64,000 nt of DNA from HGM10766 sp900757295 (GTDB lineage Bacteria; Bacillota_I; Bacilli_A; RF39; UBA660), in contig DAJPHG010000001.1 in assembly GCA_025992315.1 (NCBI GenBank), forward strand, positions 868,001 through 932,000. Reading direction: 5' to 3'. The translations under genes were made by a program, and so were the position numbers. The number at the start of each line of letters is the position of its first letter. The first letter of the stretch is position 1. Below the pieces are notes generated by a model, which was given only the letters and a program-made list of their open reading frames with translations, made no database searches and was not told where the DNA came from. This document shows, one piece after another, positions 25,209 through 33,542 of this stretch.

Positions 25209-26400
25209 TGTTGAATTACTTGCTCCTGCAGGAGATTTAGAAAGACTAAAATTTGCTTATCTATATGGTGCTGATGCAGTTTATATCGGTGGTAAAAATT
25301 TTAGTTTAAGAGCAAATGCTAAAAATTTTAGCATAGATGAAATAAAAGAAGCAGTTAATATTGCTCATAATTTAGGAAAAAAATTATATGTTACGGTTAA
25401 TATTGTTTTTCATAATGATGATTTAAAAGGGTTAAAAGAATATTTAGAGGAACTATCTAATATAAAGGTAGATGCTATTATTGTCAGTGATATCGTTGTT
25501 ATGGATATTATTAATAAAAATAATATTGATTTAGAAGTACATCTTTCTACTCAAGCTAGTACTTTAAATGCTAGTAGTGCAAAGTTTTATTTGCAACAAG
25601 GAGTTAAAAGGTTGGTTTTAGCTAGAGAAGCTTCTAAAGAAGATATAATAAATATAAAAAAAGAAACTCATGCCGATATAGAAGTATTTGCTCATGGTGC
25701 TATGTGTTCTAGTTTTTCAGGAAAGTGTGTTTTATCTAATTGTTTTACTAATCGAGATTCAAATAGAGGAGGTTGTGCTCAAATTTGTCGATGGTGTTTT
25801 AATATTGAAGGTGCAGATGAAACTTTTAGTATAACGCCTAAAGATTTGAATATGGTAAAATATATTAAAGATATGATTGATATTGGTGTTAATTCTTTTA
25901 AGATTGAAGGACGAATGAGATCAATTTATTATATTTCTACGGTAATAAATACATATAGACAAATTATAGATAAAATATTAAATAATACTTTAACTGATGC
26001 ATATATTAATTATTACCAGGATATTTTAAATAGATGTGCTAATAGAGAATCGACAGCTCAATTTTATGATAAGTTACCAACTAATAAAGAGCAATATTTT
26101 CTAGGAAGAAAAGAAGAATCTAATCAAGATTTTATTGGTATAGTAAAAAGTTATGATAAAAATACAAAGATAGCAACATTTGAACAAAGAAATTATTTAA
26201 AACGAGGAGATATTGTAGAAATATTTGGGCCTGGGATAGAACCTTCGACTATAAAAATAGAAGAAATGTATGACGAAAACGATCAAAAAATTACCATTGC
26301 AAATCACCCTCAAATGACAGTTAAAATAAAGTGTGATTTAGAATTAAAATCAAATGATATAATAAGAAAAAAAATATTTGACATTTCGTCTTATTTGTAG
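25201..26400 (+). CDS. trhP2: U32-family tRNA 5-hydroxyuridine synthase TrhP2 (YrrO-like)
   Basis: The full-length U32 protein has ELLAPAGDLERLKFAYLYGA, ADAVYIGGKNFSLRANAKNF, EVHLSTQAS and VLAREAS. The cysteine cluster runs from AHGAMCSSFSGKCVLSNC to GGCAQICRWCF, with FKIEGRMRS. These cysteines carry the Fe-S cluster needed for tRNA hydroxylation. A C-terminal beta domain (FIGIVKSYD to VEIFGPG) is present. GGTGATATAA precedes the ATG inside trhP1. Together with trmR it forms the mo5U34 pathway. Confidence 0.9.
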   Translation: MNSVELLAPAGDLERLKFAYLYGADAVYIGGKNFSLRANAKNFSIDEIKEAVNIAHNLGKKLYVTVNIVFHNDDLKGLKEYLEELSNIKVDAIIVSDIVVMDIINKNNIDLEVHLSTQASTLNASSAKFYLQQGVKRLVLAREASKEDIINIKKETHADIEVFAHGAMCSSFSGKCVLSNCFTNRDSNRGGCAQICRWCFNIEGADETFSITPKDLNMVKYIKDMIDIGVNSFKIEGRMRSIYYISTVINTYRQIIDKILNNTLTDAYINYYQDILNRCANRESTAQFYDKLPTNKEQYFLGRKEESNQDFIGIVKSYDKNTKIATFEQRNYLKRGDIVEIFGPGIEPSTIKIEEMYDENDQKITIANHPQMTVKIKCDLELKSNDIIRKKIFDISSYL

Positions 26401-26406
26401 TATCCT
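26378..26406 (+). promoter_or_regulatory. Promoter of greA
   Basis: TTGACA (26378-26383) lies in the last codons of trhP2, and TATCCT (26401-26406) follows after exactly 17 bases. The greA start codon is 31 bases further downstream. Confidence 0.65.
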
Positions 26407-26437
26407 TAATCAAGATAAAATTTTATGAGGTGAAAAT

Positions 26438-26914
26438 ATGACACAGAAAAATGAACAAGAAATCCTTTTAACAGCTGAAGGATATTTAGAATTAGAAACT
26501 GAATTAAATGATTTAAAAATAAATAAAAGACCTGAAGTAATTAAAGCTTTAAAAGAAGCAAGAGCTTTAGGTGATCTTTCTGAAAATGCTGATTATGATG
26601 CTGCTAGAGATGCTCAAGCTAAGCTTGAAGGAAGAATTAAAGAACTTGAATATAAATTAGAGAATGCTAAAATAATATCAAATGATAGTAAAGATACAGT
26701 AAGTATTGGTTCTACTGTTACTATAAGTTATATAGATGATGATGAAACAGAAGAATATAAAATAGTAGGTTCCCTAGAAGCTGATCCATTTAATAATAAA
26801 ATATCAAATGAATCACCAATAGGAGCAGCTATTATTGGAAAAAAAGTAAATGAAATTGTTAGTGTGGAAACACCTAATGGTTCATTCGATGTGAAAATAG
26901 AATCAATCGCTTAA
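26438..26914 (+). CDS. greA: Transcription elongation factor GreA
   Basis: GreA rescues backtracked RNA polymerase by stimulating transcript cleavage. The N-terminal coiled coil has LLTAEGYLELETELNDLK, RPEVIKALKEARALGDLSEN and ADYDAARDAQ, including the acidic tip (GDLSENADYD). The C-terminal FKBP-like domain ends SPIGAAIIGKKVNEIVSVET. The length of 158 aa is normal. GAGGTGAAAAT precedes the ATG. It ends the yrr-like cluster as in Bacillus. Confidence 0.96.
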   Translation: MTQKNEQEILLTAEGYLELETELNDLKINKRPEVIKALKEARALGDLSENADYDAARDAQAKLEGRIKELEYKLENAKIISNDSKDTVSIGSTVTISYIDDDETEEYKIVGSLEADPFNNKISNESPIGAAIIGKKVNEIVSVETPNGSFDVKIESIA

Positions 26915-26928
26915 TTAAGCGATTTTTA
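26905..26928 (+). terminator. Terminator after greA
   Basis: A perfect 20-base palindrome with arms AATCGCTTAA/TTAAGCGATT and T-run overlaps the greA stop codon. Confidence 0.75.
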
Positions 26929-26951
26929 TATGTAGAAATAGGGGAGTAAAG

Positions 26952-27830
26952 ATGAGTAAATTAACAAAAGAAGAACAAGTAATTAAAACAATAGAAAATA
27001 GCGATGAACAAATAAAAGTTCTAAGTGAGAAGATAGCTGAATATGAAAGAGATATAAAAAATTATAAGCTTTGCATTGAAGATTTAAAAAACAAATTGAA
27101 TTATAAAAATAAAGTTTCTAAAGATTTGAAAAATCAAATTTATTCTAAAAATAAAATAGTGAGAAAAATTTTAAAACCATATTATATTGAATTAAGAAAG
27201 AAAATAATTAATCGGTGGCAAAAAGAATATAATATTGAATCTGATATAGATTTAAAAGTTGTAAATAGATCTAATTTAGATTCATTATATTCTATCTTAG
27301 AAATGATTGAAAATAGTCTATCAACATCTTCAATAAAATTAGAAAGATTAAAAGCTTCTAGAAAATATTTATTAAAACAATTTAGATATGAAAATATTGA
27401 AAATGGTAAAATAATAAATATAGATAAAGACAATAAAAATATAATTGTTCAAAATGAATCTATTATTCTAAAAAATTATAATGATCAAATTGCAATTTGT
27501 AATACTAATGGAGAAATTTTATATTTAGTTAATAGTAAAGACTTTAACTTTGCTTGTGGAAATGTAGATCTTCAAAATATTTCTAATATGAAGTTTTATG
27601 AGACACGCAGTAAAATAGCTAAAGAGAAAACTATATCAAAGGGAAATGTTGAATTAGATGATACTTTTGATGTAGCAACTATTTATAATGATAATAGTGT
27701 TATTTTAAAAGATGTTGATGAAAATAATGTTGGAATATTTGATGAAAATGAAAACTTAATAGAAATAATTCCTAAAGATTATACTTTAAAGTTAGAAATG
27801 ATTAACAAAAATAATTCAAGAAGCTTGTAA
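26952..27830 (+). CDS. Coiled-coil protein of unknown function
   Basis: A 292-residue soluble protein. Residues about 15-70 are a heptad-rich coiled coil (IKVLSEKIAEYERDIKNYKL). A basic helical middle (about 60-155) follows, and then a beta-rich half with short repeated strands (GKIINIDKDNKNIIVQNE, NSVILKDVDENNVGIFDENE). No signal peptide or membrane helix. I recognise no family. GGGGAGTAAAG precedes the ATG. It stands alone between greA and tig. Confidence 0.5.
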   Translation: MSKLTKEEQVIKTIENSDEQIKVLSEKIAEYERDIKNYKLCIEDLKNKLNYKNKVSKDLKNQIYSKNKIVRKILKPYYIELRKKIINRWQKEYNIESDIDLKVVNRSNLDSLYSILEMIENSLSTSSIKLERLKASRKYLLKQFRYENIENGKIINIDKDNKNIIVQNESIILKNYNDQIAICNTNGEILYLVNSKDFNFACGNVDLQNISNMKFYETRSKIAKEKTISKGNVELDDTFDVATIYNDNSVILKDVDENNVGIFDENENLIEIIPKDYTLKLEMINKNNSRSL

Positions 27831-27877
27831 TAAATTATAAGTTACGTTATAATACTTAGAGAAATTGGAGGAAAATA

Positions 27878-29119
27878 ATGAAAAAAAATGTTCATGAAAT
27901 TGAAGTTAAAATAGAAGGCAAAGAATGGTCTGATATTTTAGATAAAGTATTTAACAAAAAAAGAAAAGAAGTTAAAATAGATGGATTTAGAAAAGGATCT
28001 GTACCAAAAGAAGTATATATGAAAAAAGTTGGTATTGAATCTCTTTATATGGACGCTGTTGATGCTGCTGTAGGTAGTGCTTATAAAAAAGCTTTAAGTG
28101 ATAATAAATTATTACCAGTTATTGAACCTAAAATAGATGTTTCTAATATATCTAAAGATGAAGTTGTATTTAAATTTACTATTGTAACTAAACCAGATAT
28201 AAAATTAGGTGATTATAAAAATTTAGATGTAAAAAAACAAAGTGCTAAAATCTCTAAAAAAGAAATTGAAGATAAAATTAAAAATTTACAATCTAAATAT
28301 GCTGAAATTGTAGAAAAAGAAAAAGGTACTGCTGAAGAAGGTAATACTGCTATTATTGATTTTATAGGTTATGTTGATGGCAAAGAATTAGAAGGCGGAA
28401 AAGGAGAAAATTATCCTTTAGAATTAGGGTCTAATACTTTTATTCCTGGATTTGAAGAAAATGTTAAGGGAATGAAAATAAATGAAGAAAAATCAATTGA
28501 TTTAAAATTTCCAGAAAATTATACTGAGGATTTAAAAAATAAAGATGTAACATTTAAAGTAACTTTAAAAGGTTTAAAAGAAAGAGTTTATCCAGAAATA
28601 AATGAAGAATTCTTTATGGATTTAGGCTATGATGATGTTAAAACTAAAGAAGAATTAGAATCTAAAATAAAAGAAGATTTAGCTGCTCAAAAAGAAAAAG
28701 AACTTGATAATAAATATACTGACGAATGCTTAGAAAAAGCAGCAAATAATATGACTATTGATTTAAATGAAGAAATTATTGATGATGAAGTTCATCACAT
28801 GATTCATCAATTTGAAGATCAATTAAAAATGCAAGGTTTAAATCTTGATCAATATATGCAATTTTCTGGTGTAACTCATGAAGATTTACATAAACAAATG
28901 GAAGGCGAAGCAACTAAGAGAGTTAAGTATCGTTATCTTTTAGAAGCTGTAATTGATGCTGAAAAAATAGAAGTTACTGATGAAGAAGCAAAAGAAGAAG
29001 AACATAATATTGCTAAAGAATATAATATGACTATTGATGAAGTTGAAAAACAAATTGACTTAGAAATGGTTAAATATGATTTAAAGATGCGTAAAGCAAT
29101 GGATATTATAAAAGGGTAG
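27878..29119 (+). CDS. tig: Trigger factor (ribosome-associated chaperone and prolyl isomerase)
   Basis: Trigger factor binds nascent chains at the ribosome exit. The ribosome-binding loop reads GFRKGSVPKE (near residue 38). The FKBP-type PPIase domain shows GNTAIIDFIGYVDGKELEGG, NTFIPGFEENVKGM and FPENYTEDLKNKDVTFKV. The helical C-terminal domain follows. At 413 aa it is slightly shorter than usual, mainly at the N-terminus. ATTGGAGGAAAATA and a TATAAT (27848-27853) lie upstream. Confidence 0.95.
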   Translation: MKKNVHEIEVKIEGKEWSDILDKVFNKKRKEVKIDGFRKGSVPKEVYMKKVGIESLYMDAVDAAVGSAYKKALSDNKLLPVIEPKIDVSNISKDEVVFKFTIVTKPDIKLGDYKNLDVKKQSAKISKKEIEDKIKNLQSKYAEIVEKEKGTAEEGNTAIIDFIGYVDGKELEGGKGENYPLELGSNTFIPGFEENVKGMKINEEKSIDLKFPENYTEDLKNKDVTFKVTLKGLKERVYPEINEEFFMDLGYDDVKTKEELESKIKEDLAAQKEKELDNKYTDECLEKAANNMTIDLNEEIIDDEVHHMIHQFEDQLKMQGLNLDQYMQFSGVTHEDLHKQMEGEATKRVKYRYLLEAVIDAEKIEVTDEEAKEEEHNIAKEYNMTIDEVEKQIDLEMVKYDLKMRKAMDIIKG

Positions 29120-29129
29120 TATTAATGTA

Positions 29130-29165
29130 AATAAACAAGATTTAGTTTTTTAAATCTTGTTTATT
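29130..29165 (+). terminator. Terminator after tig
   Basis: A 15-bp perfect stem (AATAAACAAGATTTA with its complement, GTTTTT loop) follows the tig stop. The T-run is weak, so processing or bidirectional termination is possible. Confidence 0.65.
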
Positions 29166-29207
29166 ATTTATTCTCATGTTAATATACTTATATAAGGAGG
29201 ATATAAA

Positions 29208-29771
29208 ATGAGTACTGGAATGTTAATATTGTTAATTGTACTAGCAATTATTGTTATTATTGTAATGTATGTAATATCTGTACATAATAATTTAGTTGCA
29301 TTAAGAAATAGAGTTAAAGATCAATGGGCACAAATTGATGTTCAATTAAAAAGAAGATTTGATCTTATTCCTAATTTAGTAGAAACTGTAAAAGGATATA
29401 CTAAACATGAAAGTGAAACATTAGAAAATGTAATTAAAGCTCGTAATACTTATTTATCTGCAACAACACCAGAAGATCAAATTAAAGCTAATAATGAATT
29501 ATCTAATGTTGTTACTAAACTATTTGCATTATCAGAAAGTTATCCAGATTTAAAAGCAAATACAAACTTTATGCAATTACAAGATGAATTAAAAGATGTT
29601 GAAAATAAAATAGCATCTGCTAGACAATTTTATAATGATACTGTTTTACAATATAATAATAAAATTGAAATGTTCCCATCAAATATTATTGCTGGAATGT
29701 TTAATTTTAAAAGAGAAACTTTCTTTGAAGCAGCAGCTGCTGAAAGAGAAAATGTTCAAGTTAAATTTTAA
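29208..29771 (+). CDS. lemA: LemA family protein
   Basis: One N-terminal membrane helix (residues about 4-24) is followed by the LemA helical bundle: NNLVALRNRVKDQWAQIDVQ, LKRRFDLIPNLVETVKGY, then ARNTYLSATTPEDQIKANNE and FPSNIIAGMFNFKRETFFEA. The length of 187 aa is typical. Function is unknown; LemA genes often sit with DUF2207 or TPM-domain membrane proteins. A DUF2207 gene is indeed nearby (31527), separated by decayed and unrelated genes. Confidence 0.93.
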   Translation: MSTGMLILLIVLAIIVIIVMYVISVHNNLVALRNRVKDQWAQIDVQLKRRFDLIPNLVETVKGYTKHESETLENVIKARNTYLSATTPEDQIKANNELSNVVTKLFALSESYPDLKANTNFMQLQDELKDVENKIASARQFYNDTVLQYNNKIEMFPSNIIAGMFNFKRETFFEAAAAERENVQVKF

Positions 29772-29794
29772 GAAGCAAGAAGCTTCTTTTTTTA
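29771..29794 (+). terminator. Terminator after lemA
   Basis: GAAGC pairs with GCTTC and is followed by a T-run, overlapping the lemA stop. Confidence 0.6.
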
Positions 29795-29797
29795 TGA

Positions 29798-30098
29798 GGG
29801 ACAATTGGATTACTTGCAGTTAGAGATTCTAAAAGAAATGTAGAAGTTGTTATAAATACTTGCCAATCATGTGAAGGATCACCATCAGCATATTTTGTAC
29901 AAATTGGAGATGAAATTCAATGTCAAAATTGTAAAAGCACTTTTGCTATTGATGATTTAGATAATGTAGTAGAAAATGGTTGGTAACCCAATATTAATAA
30001 AAGATAAACAAACAAAAGATGGAATTATAACTATTGGCACTAAACAATTAAATAATCTAAAAGATAAATTTGCAAATTGGGATGGACCTAAAGTATAA
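29798..30098 (+). pseudogene. DUF2318-type metal-binding membrane protein, truncated and frameshifted
   Basis: The frame opening at 29798 encodes VVINTCQSCEGSPSAYFVQIGDE followed by IQCQNCKSTFAI, the cysteine-rich core of DUF2318 proteins. The N-terminal membrane part is missing. At 29981-29986 the frame reads GGT-TGG-TAA and stops. Removing one G gives GGT-TGT-AAC-CCA and restores the family NGCNPI-type motif. After this shift the frame stays open to the stop at 30096-30098 (DGIITIGTKQLNNLKDKFAN). So the gene is 5' truncated and carries a one-base insertion. Confidence 0.75.
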
Positions 30099-30129
30099 TA
30101 ATATTTATTTAAAAAAGAGGTGGAGCAGT

Positions 30130-31083
30130 ATGGATGATTTAGATAAATACGTATCTGAGATAAAAGAGCATATTAAAACAATAACAGATATATCAGAAAT
30201 AGAACTTATTAGATACGTTTATTTAAATTTAGGAAGTAAACTGTCATTTGATGAAACTTTTATGCCATTTGGCAATAGTAAATCTAGACAAAATATGTAT
30301 AAATACCATTCTCGATTAAAAAAAGATTTAAATGAATGTTTAAAAAATAATAAAGCCATTTGTAAATCACTATCTTATATTTTAGAATATGTTTTAAGAA
30401 ATTTTGGAGTTGATATAAAAACTATAACTGATGAAGATGATATAAGAAAATGTCCCCATGTATATAATTTAATAAATCAAAAAAATGGTTTATCTTATGT
30501 TGTTGATCTCCAAGAAGATTTATATAATATCCAAGCTCATTATTTTACTAGAAATTTTGGTATAAATTCAATAAAACAAATGAATATGGTAATTAGTAGA
30601 ACTGAATTAAAAGAGATTGATAAAAAATTAGGTTATGTAACTTTGGAAAGGTATTATGCTGATGAATATTTATATTTGCTATGTTCAGTAGCAGATTCAA
30701 TTGATGATTTTAATCAAAAAGCTCAATTTATTTTAGAGAATATCGATATATACGATTTAAAAAATATGAGCTATACTGATATCCAGTGGCATCATAAAAC
30801 AATTTTAGAATATTTTTTTAATGAAACAGAATTTGATTATCAAAGATCAACCGGAAAAATTAGAATGATTGATTGTTATAAAGATATAAATAATGTTAGA
30901 AAATATATTAATTGTATTGCAGTTTTTAATAATGAAGAAACAGATATTTATTTATATAATAAAAGTCAATCAAGATATTTTAAATTAAACATTTATTATT
31001 TTGCTCAAGCAATAAAGAATGGTTTAGTGATTCATAATTGCTCTGTTCCAGGATTAAACAAAGTATTAAAGAAAATTAAGTAA
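30130..31083 (+). CDS. Possible transglutaminase-fold (papain-like) protein
   Basis: A 317-residue soluble protein with no signal peptide. The order and spacing of NNKAICKSLSYILEY (C78), KCPHVYNLI (H110) and GLSYVVDLQED (D126) resemble the Cys-His-Asp triad of transglutaminase-like domains. The rest is helical and unrecognised. GAGGTGGAGCAGT fixes ATG 30130; the longer in-frame TTG start at 30070 overlaps the decayed DUF2318 gene and is rejected. It could be an enzyme acting on proteins or an inactive relative. The family call is inferred from motif order only. Confidence 0.55.
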   Translation: MDDLDKYVSEIKEHIKTITDISEIELIRYVYLNLGSKLSFDETFMPFGNSKSRQNMYKYHSRLKKDLNECLKNNKAICKSLSYILEYVLRNFGVDIKTITDEDDIRKCPHVYNLINQKNGLSYVVDLQEDLYNIQAHYFTRNFGINSIKQMNMVISRTELKEIDKKLGYVTLERYYADEYLYLLCSVADSIDDFNQKAQFILENIDIYDLKNMSYTDIQWHHKTILEYFFNETEFDYQRSTGKIRMIDCYKDINNVRKYINCIAVFNNEETDIYLYNKSQSRYFKLNIYYFAQAIKNGLVIHNCSVPGLNKVLKKIK

Positions 31084-31177
31084 TATTTAACGTAAAGTAC
31101 TTTTAATTAGATTTGATGTTGTCTTAATTTTGTAAATGCTGAAAATGAAGAATTAAAAATAATATTGGTAATCTAAC

Positions 31178-31440
31178 TTCTTTAAATAGCTATCAATAAT
31201 GATGAAGATGGTGTTTATTATATTCAAAATAATCAAATAAAACATGATTATAAACTAGATAAAGTAATTCAAGAGTCTTTTAATAAAATTGATGAAGATA
31301 CTTTGAAATTTTATACAACTGAAACTATTGATGATTTATTATATAGTTATAAGAGATATCCAGAAATAGATTTAGCAGATGTTCAAGCACCAGTAAAAAG
31401 AAGTAAAAAAATAGTACATAATTTAATAGTTAAGTTATAA
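31178..31440 (+). pseudogene. Start-less coding remnant upstream of the DUF2207 gene
   Basis: From just after a stop near 31177 the frame is open for about 85 codons (GVYYIQNNQIKHDYKLDK, DLLYSYKRYPEIDLADVQ) without a start codon or ribosome binding site. A second shorter remnant (NAENEELK, near 31135) precedes it. They look like pieces of a lost gene. Otherwise the 31084-31526 interval holds only a terminator and the promoter region of the next gene. Confidence 0.45.
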
Positions 31441-31454
31441 ATAAGTCTAATATA

Positions 31455-31484
31455 AATTTAGTATTTAATAATACTAAATTTTTT
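31455..31484 (+). terminator. Terminator before the DUF2207 gene
   Basis: AATTTAGTATT pairs with AATACTAAATT around TAAT, followed by a T-run. Confidence 0.7.
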
Positions 31485-31526
31485 AATACTATGATATAAT
31501 TATCATACGAGGAGTGTTTTTTATTT

Positions 31527-33449
31527 ATGAAAAAATTATATTTATTTTTAATATTATTAATTTTTCCTTTTATTGCTCATGCTGAAGTTGATTATGATAT
31601 AACTGATTATTATATTACTTCAGATATAGAAGTAGCAGGTGGGTTAAAAATAAAGGAATTAGTAGTATTAGATGGTACTTTTAATGGTTATGAAAGAAAT
31701 ATTGTTTATAGAAATGATTCTTTAGAAGAATGGAAAGCTGGGAATGTAAACTTTGAGAAAAGTTCAATTTATAATGCTGTTGGTATTGATAATTTAAAAG
31801 TGGCAGCAATGAAAGTTAATGGCGATGTTAGTTTTGATACTATGAAAAATATATCTAATTATGCTAGTGAAGTTGATTCTGCTAATTTGGGTGAAAGTAA
31901 TGTTTATACAACAACAAAAAATAGTAATGGTATAGATGTAAGAATGTATATGCCTGCTAATAATGAAAAAGTAGCTTTTTATTTAGAATATGTAGTGGCA
32001 AATGCTGTTGTTATGCATAATGATGTTGCTGAATTGTATTTTCCTTTTATTGGCGATAAATTTAGTGATGATATAGATAATGTAAATGTTCAAGTGTTCT
32101 TGCCTGCTGCAGATACATCAAATAATTTTAGAATATGGGCTCATGGACCATTGAGTGGAGAAATAAATAAATATCAAAATGAAAATAAAGAAAATATTGG
32201 TCTTATTGCTAGTATTAAAGATTTAAAAGCAAATACTGGTTTTGATATAAGAGTTACTTTTGATAAATCTTTAATATTAGTACCTCAATTTTTACATCAT
32301 TCAAATGAAGATGCTTTAGATAAAATATTAGAAGTAGAAAATAAAAGAGCAGATGATGCAAATGCCAAAAGAAAAAAAATAAAAGCCGTATATTATTCTA
32401 TAAAATATGCTGCAATAGGTTATTTGATATTCTTAATTGTTATGTGGATATACATATATGTTAAGTTTGATAAAGAATATAAAGCTGATTTTAAAAATAA
32501 ATATAATAGAGAATTTATAGATGATTATAATGTTGAAGTAATTGATTATTTATTTAATAAAAATATTACTCCTAATGCTATGAGTGCTTCAATAATGAAT
32601 TTGGTTTATAAAAAGAATATTAGTGTTGAAGAAATGCCTAGTGACAAAAAGAAAAAAGAATACACATTTAAATTATTAAATAAAGAAAATTTAAGTAAAT
32701 CTGAAGAATATTTAATAGAATTCCTTTTTGATACTGTTGGTAATGGTAGTGTATTTACAACAAAAAAATTAAAAGATTATGCAAAATCTACATCATCATA
32801 TTCTACTTTTACTAGTAAATATTCAACTTGGAAAAACAATGTTATTCAAGAAGGTCAACAACAGAATTTTTATGAATCAAACACTAAAATTAAATTTATA
32901 GGTCTAATAATAGCTTTAATAGGTGGTTTAATTTTTGTTACTAATATACTATGTAATACAGACATTTTAATTGCTTATGCCTTAATTATTCCGATTGTAA
33001 TTTTTGCAATATATATTATGACTTTTAATCGTCGTACAAAGAATGGTAATGAAGATTATGCAAAATGGAAAGCTTTTAAAAATTTCTTAAATGATTTTGG
33101 CACTTTTGATATAAAAGAGTTACCAGAGATAACTCTTTGGGAAAGATATATGGTATATGCTACAATTTTTGGATTAGCTAAAAAAGTTCAAAAATCTATG
33201 AATGTATATATTCAAGAACTTGATCCTAATGGTACTTTGTATCCTTATTATTATAATAGTTGGATGTATTATGATTTAAATTATGCTGTTGCTGATAGTG
33301 TTAATAGTGCTGTTAATTCAGCTGTAAATTATAGTATTAATACTGCTAATGCTAATTCTAGCTATTCAAGTGGTTCTGGCTTTGGTGGAGGATTTTCCTC
33401 TGGTGGAGGCGGCGGCTTCGGTGGAGGCGGCGGCGGTCACGGATTTTAA
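31527..33449 (+). CDS. DUF2207 membrane protein with glycine-rich C-terminus
   Basis: The signal peptide (residues 1-19, ending AHA) is followed by an extracytoplasmic beta domain of the DUF2207 type (VDYDITDYYITSDIEV, YERNIVYRND, TGFDIRVTF). A membrane helix lies near 290-310 and a cytoplasmic region follows, with two more helices near 455-500. The last 25 residues are almost only Gly, Phe and Ser, a common end in this family; the DNA there is the most GC-rich stretch nearby. The function is unknown. Linkage to lemA is typical. Confidence 0.88.
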   Translation: MKKLYLFLILLIFPFIAHAEVDYDITDYYITSDIEVAGGLKIKELVVLDGTFNGYERNIVYRNDSLEEWKAGNVNFEKSSIYNAVGIDNLKVAAMKVNGDVSFDTMKNISNYASEVDSANLGESNVYTTTKNSNGIDVRMYMPANNEKVAFYLEYVVANAVVMHNDVAELYFPFIGDKFSDDIDNVNVQVFLPAADTSNNFRIWAHGPLSGEINKYQNENKENIGLIASIKDLKANTGFDIRVTFDKSLILVPQFLHHSNEDALDKILEVENKRADDANAKRKKIKAVYYSIKYAAIGYLIFLIVMWIYIYVKFDKEYKADFKNKYNREFIDDYNVEVIDYLFNKNITPNAMSASIMNLVYKKNISVEEMPSDKKKKEYTFKLLNKENLSKSEEYLIEFLFDTVGNGSVFTTKKLKDYAKSTSSYSTFTSKYSTWKNNVIQEGQQQNFYESNTKIKFIGLIIALIGGLIFVTNILCNTDILIAYALIIPIVIFAIYIMTFNRRTKNGNEDYAKWKAFKNFLNDFGTFDIKELPEITLWERYMVYATIFGLAKKVQKSMNVYIQELDPNGTLYPYYYNSWMYYDLNYAVADSVNSAVNSAVNYSINTANANSSYSSGSGFGGGFSSGGGGGFGGGGGGHGF

Positions 33450-33454
33450 AATAG

Positions 33455-33481
33455 AATCTTCATTTAAATGAAGATTTTTAT
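33455..33481 (+). terminator. Terminator after the DUF2207 gene
   Basis: AATCTTCATTT pairs perfectly with AAATGAAGATT and is followed by TTTAT. Confidence 0.75.
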
Positions 33482-33542
33482 ATACTTGTTTTTAAGGTGC
33501 ATGATATAATAATTAATAATGACTTGGAGTAGGTGATGTTAA

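Noticed and set aside
30070..30129. Longer start for the transglutaminase-like protein
   Set aside because: The TTG start overlaps the decayed DUF2318 frame, and a clear ribosome binding site lies just before ATG 30130.
33370..33447. GC-rich stretch as foreign DNA or a structural RNA
   Set aside because: It encodes the Gly-rich C-terminus common to DUF2207 proteins; the GC rise comes from GGN codons.
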